Of a stretch of DNA of 11,485 nt, positions 6,703-11,485 are shown in pieces. Positions within the stretch are counted from its first letter, which is position 1. Each line of letters opens with the position of its first letter. Origin of the DNA: Bacteroidales bacterium (GTDB taxonomy: Bacteria; Bacteroidota; Bacteroidia; Bacteroidales; UBA12077). The notes beneath the pieces are model-generated. The model did no database searches, was not told where the DNA came from, and saw nothing but the letters and a program-made list of their open reading frames with translations. The translations under genes were made by a program, and so were the position numbers. The stretch is taken from assembly GCA_003446015.1 (NCBI GenBank), contig DMBU01000145.1, positions 1-11,485 of the forward strand, in the 5' to 3' direction.

Positions 6703-8697
6703 TTAGTTGAGACCATCTAAGATATACTTTATAATTGGATCGGGCTGAACAGGATTTAATATTGATCGTGTTTTGAATTTGGGAGGAAGGAAAATTTTTC
6801 GTTCTATCATTTCTTCGATTACGTTTTTATATTTTAAAGATGTTTTGCCAATTAATAAATTCAAAATATGATTATGATCATTGTAATATTTTAGAATATC
6901 CTTAAATCCTTTTAAATATAAATGATCTTTGGTAAACCCACCCCCACGAAAAATTCGGGCTGTCATAAAGAAAGCTTGTGTTTCGTTTAAAAACTTTGTA
7001 TCCATTAAGAAACTGAAGGTTTGTTTAAAATCTAAACCCTGTAACATTTTTTCGATTGTTAATACACGAAGAGCCAATATTTGTAGTCGGTTTATGGTGA
7101 TGTTCCCCGATAAATATTCGCTTAAAATTGCTAGTCCTTCCTGTGTATGTGTATTTAAAGGAGTGCCCAGCCTGAAAATATTTAAAGGCTGTAATCTGGA
7201 GTTTATCGTAGTAAGCATATGTACTCCAATTTCATGTTCAGCTAAAGCATGTAACGATTTCTCTGAGAAACTGGCGTCTTTTCGAATATATAAAGTTTTT
7301 TTATTATTAAGATTTAAAACCTTAGAGATGATTTTCCTTGAAATCTCAACTTTACATTGAAATCCATATTGATTTGTAATATCCTTAAAATAATGCAGTA
7401 CATCAGTTGAGCTTAAATTCAACACTTCTTCCTGATCGATGCTATTCGATGAGTGTAAAATATATTCAGCATTTTTAATATCAACCTTATTGGGCTCACC
7501 AAAATATCTTAACGAATTGTACAAGAACTTATCAGTTCCAATTGAAGCTATAATATCAATTTTATCAGAATATGAGTCAATTACATCCTGATAAAGAATT
7601 CTGAGAGAAATATCCGAAATCTTTTCAACAGGGATATCGTAAAGTTTGCGTTTAAATTCAAAAGGGTTTATGGATAATTGATTGTATACAAACTCAGGAT
7701 TTGATGCGTATTTCGATTTGAAAAACATTTTACGGGCCTGATCAATATTTATCGGGTTTATTAAACTAATAATCTCAAAATCGTTGGCAATATTAAAAAG
7801 CTGTTTGTCAACTTTCAAAAGATCCTTGTCGAGCTCTGATGAGAGCATTCGATTCTTTTTAATAACTGTTAAGTTAGTACGATTCTTAGCAAAATATGCC
7901 GCCGTATTTATAATTGCTTTTTTTAATTGATCTGTAAGTTCATCAATTACTAATGGATAAATTTCTCCATTTTCTTCGTTACAATAAACTTTTTTAATTT
8001 CTGTTGCAAACACCAGTGTATTCTTAAAATTATTGGTGATATGTTTTAGCAAAAAACCGTTTCCTTTGAATATTTCATTTTCACCAACAGTTGTTTCAAT
8101 TCCTGGCAGGTTTATTTTTCTTAATTCGCGAAGCCAGTAATTAATAAATTTTGCAAATTGCTTATAATTAACATTTTCTGTACCAAGGTTAAAAACAGTA
8201 GGTTCAAAATCATAACGTTTATAGTTATACGAATGAATATCAAAAACTACAGACGATTTAAATTTTGATTCAAGTTGCAACATTAATGCATCAACAACTT
8301 TATAAAAATTTCTGTGCTTATTTAAGGATTCTTCCTTTTCTTCATTAGTAAGCACTGATTTCCATACTTTTTTTCCCCAGGCTTCATTATAAATGGCTGT
8401 TTTTTCATCACGATTCAAATCATATTCGTATCGTGAATCATTGGCAGCCATAACAATGGGTAAAGATGAAATGAAGTTTAAGGTCTGAGGATCTTCCTCG
8501 TACCAACGTTCATGATCGCTGAGCAAACATTTGCTTTTTAGTTCTTTTCTTAGATTATGTCCGTTATGTATTGCAAACCCAACAAAAGGAACATATTCAT
8601 CAACTTTAATGTAAAAAGAAAAATCGATACATTCGGCTTCAAAATGTTTCGATTCATGAATCAGATTAATAATTTCACTTATTTTAAGCCTAAGCAT
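6703..8697 (-). CDS. N-formylglutamate amidohydrolase-like / DUF1704 (QEGLA) metallopeptidase fusion
   Basis: 664 aa, predicted cytoplasmic (no signal or membrane segment). Residues about 25-270 resemble the N-formylglutamate amidohydrolase family: HNGH (44-47), SRYEYDLNR (88-96, the family's R-x-x-x-D-L-N-R) and DIHSYN (153-158) are candidate metal and substrate residues. Residues about 290-664 are DUF1704 (PF08014/TIGR02421). They contain the zinc motif HEIGVH (488-493, HExxxH), TQEGLA (518-523, probable third ligand Glu520) and the family block RIFRGGGFTKDHLYLKG (581-597). Databases name the family 'flavohemoglobin expression-modulating QEGLA motif protein'. Its eukaryotic members MATCAP/KIAA0895 are tubulin carboxypeptidases, so peptide-tail cleavage is the best guess for this domain. 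The start ATG lies inside the end of the upstream ligase gene (8-bp overlap), suggesting translational coupling. The substrate is unknown. All main motifs appear intact, so both domains could be active. Confidence 0.88.
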   Translation of the reverse strand: MLRLKISEIINLIHESKHFEAECIDFSFYIKVDEYVPFVGFAIHNGHNLRKELKSKCLLSDHERWYEEDPQTLNFISSLPIVMAANDSRYEYDLNRDEKTAIYNEAWGKKVWKSVLTNEEKEESLNKHRNFYKVVDALMLQLESKFKSSVVFDIHSYNYKRYDFEPTVFNLGTENVNYKQFAKFINYWLRELRKINLPGIETTVGENEIFKGNGFLLKHITNNFKNTLVFATEIKKVYCNEENGEIYPLVIDELTDQLKKAIINTAAYFAKNRTNLTVIKKNRMLSSELDKDLLKVDKQLFNIANDFEIISLINPINIDQARKMFFKSKYASNPEFVYNQLSINPFEFKRKLYDIPVEKISDISLRILYQDVIDSYSDKIDIIASIGTDKFLYNSLRYFGEPNKVDIKNAEYILHSSNSIDQEEVLNLSSTDVLHYFKDITNQYGFQCKVEISRKIISKVLNLNNKKTLYIRKDASFSEKSLHALAEHEIGVHMLTTINSRLQPLNIFRLGTPLNTHTQEGLAILSEYLSGNITINRLQILALRVLTIEKMLQGLDFKQTFSFLMDTKFLNETQAFFMTARIFRGGGFTKDHLYLKGFKDILKYYNDHNHILNLLIGKTSLKYKNVIEEMIERKIFLPPKFKTRSILNPVQPDPIIKYILDGLN

Positions 8698-9718
8698 CTG
8701 CTATTAACTTTTTATGATCGCGTTTTCGGTCAATGGCTGTTTCTTTATGTGCCACAACATTTTCAACAAAATCAATTACCCTGGATTGAATCTTTGTGCG
8801 ATTAAATTTATTAATACGAGTAATACCGCCTGGACTAACCACGTTTATTTCAATCAGTTTACCTTTAATAATATCTAAACCAACAAAATACAAGCCATCT
8901 GAAACCAATTTCGGACCTATTTTCTTGCAAATGAATTTTTCTTTTGCAGTTAACACATGTTTTTGTGCACTTCCGCCAGCTTTAATGTTTGATCTGATGT
9001 CATCGGCAGCAGGGATTCTTTTGTAGGCTCCAATTGGTTCTCCATTTAAAACCAGCACTCGTGTATCACCTTCTTCAGCTCCTTCAATAAATTCCTGCAC
9101 AATTACATAGTTCCCGTCTCTTTTACCCGAGATATAAAAATCAAGTAAAGAATTAATGTTTTGAGTTGCATTTTTTTCTAAAACAATAACTCCGCTGCCA
9201 CCAAAACCATCCAGTGGTTTTAAAATCATTTTATCTTTCTTCGAGTTTTTAATTACTTCCTTTAAATAATTTTTGCTTTTTGAAACGTGAGTTACAGGAA
9301 TTATTTCATTTTTAGGATCTTCAAAAGATGCAGGATAAAGTTTGTTATTTGCTTTTCTTAATCCATCAATATCGTTTACAATAAACGTATCATCTTTAAC
9401 AGAATCCAGGAAATTTAACATTATTGGATCAATGGGCGGATCTGTGCGCACAAATACTACATCAAATCCACTTATGGGTAAAAGCTGTTTATTTAATTCA
9501 ACTTTCTTATAAAATGTACTGAAATTGGTGGAATACTTTTCTTGTTTCTTGATCATCCTTACAAAACCATAGGTATTACTTTTTCGAATGGTCAGATTAA
9601 AATGATAAAGTAAACCAACAGTGTGTCCTCTAACTAATGATTCATGAATCAATCGTATGGTTGAATCTTCCTCAGGGTTAATCTCTTCCCAGGGATCTAT
9701 AATAAAGCAAATATTCAT
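8690..9718 (-). CDS. Glutathione synthetase (GshB)-family ATP-grasp ligase
   Basis: 342 aa, cytoplasmic. The whole length follows prokaryotic glutathione synthetase: RTDPPID (91-97), the nucleotide-binding KPLDGFGGSG loop (167-176), DTRVLVLNGEPIGAYKRIP (218-236), R-S-N-I-K-A-G-G (242-249), FVGLDII (278-284) and the metal-binding EINVVSP (290-296). GshB joins gamma-glutamylcysteine to glycine using ATP. Against that exact role here: no gshA is visible, many Bacteroidota lack the classical glutathione pathway, and the gene overlaps an amidase/metallopeptidase fusion by 8 bp. I therefore call the family with confidence but leave the substrate open; it may ligate another peptide or metabolite. 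The C-terminus is extended by a charged tail (about 323-342) compared with E. coli GshB of about 315 aa. It is transcribed divergently from argR. Confidence 0.88.
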   Translation of the reverse strand: MNICFIIDPWEEINPEEDSTIRLIHESLVRGHTVGLLYHFNLTIRKSNTYGFVRMIKKQEKYSTNFSTFYKKVELNKQLLPISGFDVVFVRTDPPIDPIMLNFLDSVKDDTFIVNDIDGLRKANNKLYPASFEDPKNEIIPVTHVSKSKNYLKEVIKNSKKDKMILKPLDGFGGSGVIVLEKNATQNINSLLDFYISGKRDGNYVIVQEFIEGAEEGDTRVLVLNGEPIGAYKRIPAADDIRSNIKAGGSAQKHVLTAKEKFICKKIGPKLVSDGLYFVGLDIIKGKLIEINVVSPGGITRINKFNRTKIQSRVIDFVENVVAHKETAIDRKRDHKKLIADA

Positions 9719-9732
9719 GATTTAAATTTATG

Positions 9733-9762
9733 CAAATAAATTAAAAATTGCGATATAATCAA
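9733..9762 (-). promoter_or_regulatory. Possible promoter for the ligase/metallopeptidase unit
   Basis: On the minus strand, TTG (9760-9762) is followed after 19 bp by TTTATTTG (9733-9740). This is one mismatch from the Bacteroidota -7 element TAnnTTTG, at a fitting distance from the -33 element. The implied leader is short, about 10-15 nt before the ATG at 9718. The DNA is AT-rich, so matches of this kind occur by chance. Confidence 0.27.
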
Positions 9763-9840
9763 TTTTATTATGTGTTTAATACACCATAAAGCAAGAATGG
9801 TTTAATTGTTAATAATTTTATTTTTTATATAAAAAATTAA

Positions 9841-9875
9841 TGCATATTTTTACATCCTGATTGCATATTTATACA
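9841..9875 (+). promoter_or_regulatory. Tandem ARG-box-like operator upstream of argR
   Basis: TGCATATTTTTACA (9841-9854) and TGCATATTTATACA (9862-9875) differ at one of 14 positions and start exactly 21 bp apart. Each is roughly dyad-symmetric with TGnATA/TATnCA-type ends and matches the E. coli ARG-box core TGAATAATTATTCA at 10 and 11 of 14 positions. A pair of 18-bp boxes separated by 3 bp, 21 bp centre to centre, is the known binding arrangement for an ArgR hexamer. The second box ends 11 bp before the argR start codon, so binding should repress argR itself. A loose -35/-10-like pair (TTGTTA 9806-9811, TATAAA 9828-9833) lies just upstream. Confidence 0.62.
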
Positions 9876-9886
9876 TTGTATAATTT

Positions 9887-10360
9887 ATGAATAAAGAAAA
9901 CAGACTTAACACAATCAGACAAATTATTACGAATCAAAAGATTCGCTCTCAGGAAGAAATCCTTTCCAGGCTTACCGATTTAGGATTTGAATTAACCCAG
10001 GCAACTTTATCACGAGATTTAAAACAACTAAACGTAGGACGTATTCCTTCGAAAAATGGTTTTACTTATGTTATATCCGATGATATAGTTAATTCGCAGA
10101 AGAAAAATCAATTTTCGCCGATAGCTTATGGATTCTTGGCTTTAGAATTCTCAGGAAATATGGTAATCATTAAAACTTTACCTGCATATTCTCATACTAT
10201 AGCCGATGCCATTGATAAAGCAGAACTGAACGAAGTTTTAGGAACAATAGCTGGAAACGATACCGTTTTTGCTGTATTACGCGAAGGTGTTGCATCAGAT
10301 CAATTTATACAAGCAATTGTTGGAGCACTTCCCGAATTAAAAGAAAGATTGTTAAAATGA
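9887..10360 (+). CDS. argR: Arginine repressor ArgR
   Basis: 157 aa, the usual length for the family. The N-terminal winged helix-turn-helix (about 1-65) contains RLNTIRQII (6-14), SQEEIL (21-26) and the recognition segment TQATLSRDLKQL (37-48). The C-terminal oligomerisation and arginine-binding domain (about 80-150) contains LPAYSHTIADAID (98-110) and GTIAGNDTVFAV (119-130). With arginine bound, ArgR forms hexamers that bind paired ARG boxes and repress arginine biosynthesis. E. coli has two aspartates (GDD, 128-129) where this protein has GND (124-125). The ATG at 9887 gives the standard MNKENRL start and is preceded by a paired operator-like site. carA follows 33 bp downstream, consistent with an arginine operon. 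Confidence 0.95.
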   Translation: MNKENRLNTIRQIITNQKIRSQEEILSRLTDLGFELTQATLSRDLKQLNVGRIPSKNGFTYVISDDIVNSQKKNQFSPIAYGFLALEFSGNMVIIKTLPAYSHTIADAIDKAELNEVLGTIAGNDTVFAVLREGVASDQFIQAIVGALPELKERLLK

Positions 10361-10393
10361 ATCTAAACTTAAAATTGATACATAACATTGAAA

Positions 10394-11464
10394 ATGAAAT
10401 TAGTTTTAGAAGATGGAACCGCTATTAGCGGTTCTTTTTTTGGCTTTCCGCGATCTGTTGCAGGCGAAGTGATTTTTAATACTGCTATGACCGGATACCC
10501 TGAAAGTTTATCTGATCCATCGTATAAAGGTCAGATTCTGGTACTTACTTATCCTCTGATCGGAAATTACGGAGTTCCTGAAAGTGTTCTTGAAAATGAT
10601 CTTCCCAAATTTTTTGAATCGTCAAAAGTTCAAATAACAGGATTAATTGTTGCTGATTATTCAGAAGAATATAATCATTGGAACGCATCTAAAAGTTTGG
10701 GCGATTGGCTTTACGAAAATAAAGTGCCGGCCATGTTTGGCGTCGATACTCGTGCCCTTACCAAGATGATTCGCGAGAAAGGAGCATTAAAAGGGAAAAT
10801 GATTTACGATGATCAGGATATTGATTTTTACGATCCTGATATGGATAATCTGGTTGATCAGGTTTGTTCTAAAGAAAGAACGGTTTATGGTGATGGAAAA
10901 AATAAAATTCTGTTAATTGATTGTGGAGTTAAAAACAATATCATAAGGCATGTATTAAAACGCGATACAACAGTTATAAGAGTTCCGTGGAATTATGATT
11001 TTATACATGAAGATTATGATGGAATATTAGTTTCAAATGGACCTGGTAATCCGGTACATTGTGTTGAAACGATTGAAAATTTATCCAAAGCAATGAAAAA
11101 TGAAAAACCGATTTTCGGAATTTGTTTGGGTAATCAGTTAATGGCTTTAGCTTCCGGAGCAAAAACATACAAATTGAAATATGGGCATCGAAGTCATAAT
11201 CAACCTGTATTATTAGCGAATACTAATAAAGCTTACATTACATCTCAAAATCATGGTTTTGCTATTGATCAGGGAACTTTACCTTCTGATTGGGAACCTT
11301 TATTTGTAAATTTAAATGATGGTACCAACGAAGGAATAAAACATCAATCAAAACCATTTTTCTCTGTTCAATTCCATCCGGAAGCTTCGAGTGGCCCTAC
11401 GGATACAGAATTTTTATTTGATGATTTTATGGAATTAGTAAAAAAATATAAAAATGACGCTTAG
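10394..11464 (+). CDS. carA: Carbamoyl-phosphate synthase small subunit (glutamine amidotransferase)
   Basis: 356 aa from the ATG at 10394; a TTG two codons earlier (10388) is also in frame but is a weaker start. CarA hydrolyses glutamine and passes ammonia to CarB for carbamoyl phosphate, feeding arginine and pyrimidine synthesis. The N-terminal CarA-specific domain (about 1-150) shows LEDGTAISGSFFG, GEVIFNTAMTGYPESLSDPSY and DTRALTKMIREKG. The class I glutamine amidotransferase domain (about 168-350) has SNGPGNP, the nucleophile Cys244 in GICLGNQ, and His328 with Glu330 in FHPEASSGP, so the catalytic triad is complete. The C-terminus ends normally at TAG (11462-11464), 21 bp before the window edge. 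CarB is not visible and is presumably downstream. The position directly after argR indicates arginine-responsive control. Confidence 0.97.
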   Translation: MKLVLEDGTAISGSFFGFPRSVAGEVIFNTAMTGYPESLSDPSYKGQILVLTYPLIGNYGVPESVLENDLPKFFESSKVQITGLIVADYSEEYNHWNASKSLGDWLYENKVPAMFGVDTRALTKMIREKGALKGKMIYDDQDIDFYDPDMDNLVDQVCSKERTVYGDGKNKILLIDCGVKNNIIRHVLKRDTTVIRVPWNYDFIHEDYDGILVSNGPGNPVHCVETIENLSKAMKNEKPIFGICLGNQLMALASGAKTYKLKYGHRSHNQPVLLANTNKAYITSQNHGFAIDQGTLPSDWEPLFVNLNDGTNEGIKHQSKPFFSVQFHPEASSGPTDTEFLFDDFMELVKKYKNDA

Positions 11465-11485
11465 GGCTAAAACCCTTGATATACG

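Noticed and set aside
6929..7360. 143-codon open frame on the plus strand
   Set aside because: It lies fully inside the metallopeptidase gene on the opposite strand, across its HExxxH/QEGLA region, and its translation resembles no protein; it is a shadow frame.
11463..11476. AGGG/CCCT hairpin directly after carA as a terminator
   Set aside because: The stem is only 4 bp around a 6-nt loop, overlaps the stop codon and has no T-run before the window ends; carB probably continues the operon.
1..11485. CRISPR array, tRNA, rRNA, transposase or phage gene
   Set aside because: I saw no regularly spaced direct repeats, no tRNA-like cloverleaf and no recombinase or phage motifs on either strand.

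Overview
The window looks like chromosomal DNA of a member of the Bacteroidota, possibly of the Marinilabiliales/Bacteroidales side. It is AT-rich, start codons are preceded by A/T-rich sequence with essentially no Shine-Dalgarno motifs, and exported proteins carry lipoprotein signals of the Bacteroidota type. The assignment is inference from style and gene content; no rRNA or other marker gene is present.

Layout. Positions 1-6364 hold a minus-strand gene array. Read in its own direction it encodes three tandem eight-bladed PQQ-like beta-propellers of the QWRG...ETGLL type (403, 409 and 424 aa), then a larger membrane-anchored relative (474 aa). A 121-bp gap full of small inverted repeats follows, then a membrane-anchored six-bladed NHL propeller (319 aa). 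Last is the first 25 codons of a gene with a twin-arginine signal, cut by the left edge. Gene gaps are 7-23 bp except for the 121-bp one, so most of this is probably one transcript. All products appear to act outside the cytoplasm, yet the propellers are predicted to be placed differently: cleaved signal peptide, lipoprotein, lipoprotein, membrane anchor.

Positions 6365-6702 are an AT-rich spacer with one imperfect inverted repeat. Positions 6703-9718 hold a second minus-strand unit of two genes that overlap by 8 bp: a GshB-family ATP-grasp ligase, then a two-domain hydrolase joining an N-formylglutamate-amidohydrolase-like domain to a DUF1704/QEGLA zinc metallopeptidase. DUF1704 is the family of the eukaryotic tubulin carboxypeptidases (MATCAP). 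A peptide-bond-forming enzyme coupled to a protein with two amide-hydrolysing domains suggests an unassigned small-peptide or protein-tail modification pathway. This is the most interesting biochemical lead in the window.

A 168-bp divergent region separates that unit from the plus-strand arginine genes argR (9887-10360) and carA (10394-11464). Just before argR are two near-identical ARG-box-like sites spaced exactly 21 bp apart, the geometry of a classic ArgR operator. This points to autoregulation and possibly to control of the divergent ligase/hydrolase pair. carB would be expected beyond the right edge but is not visible.
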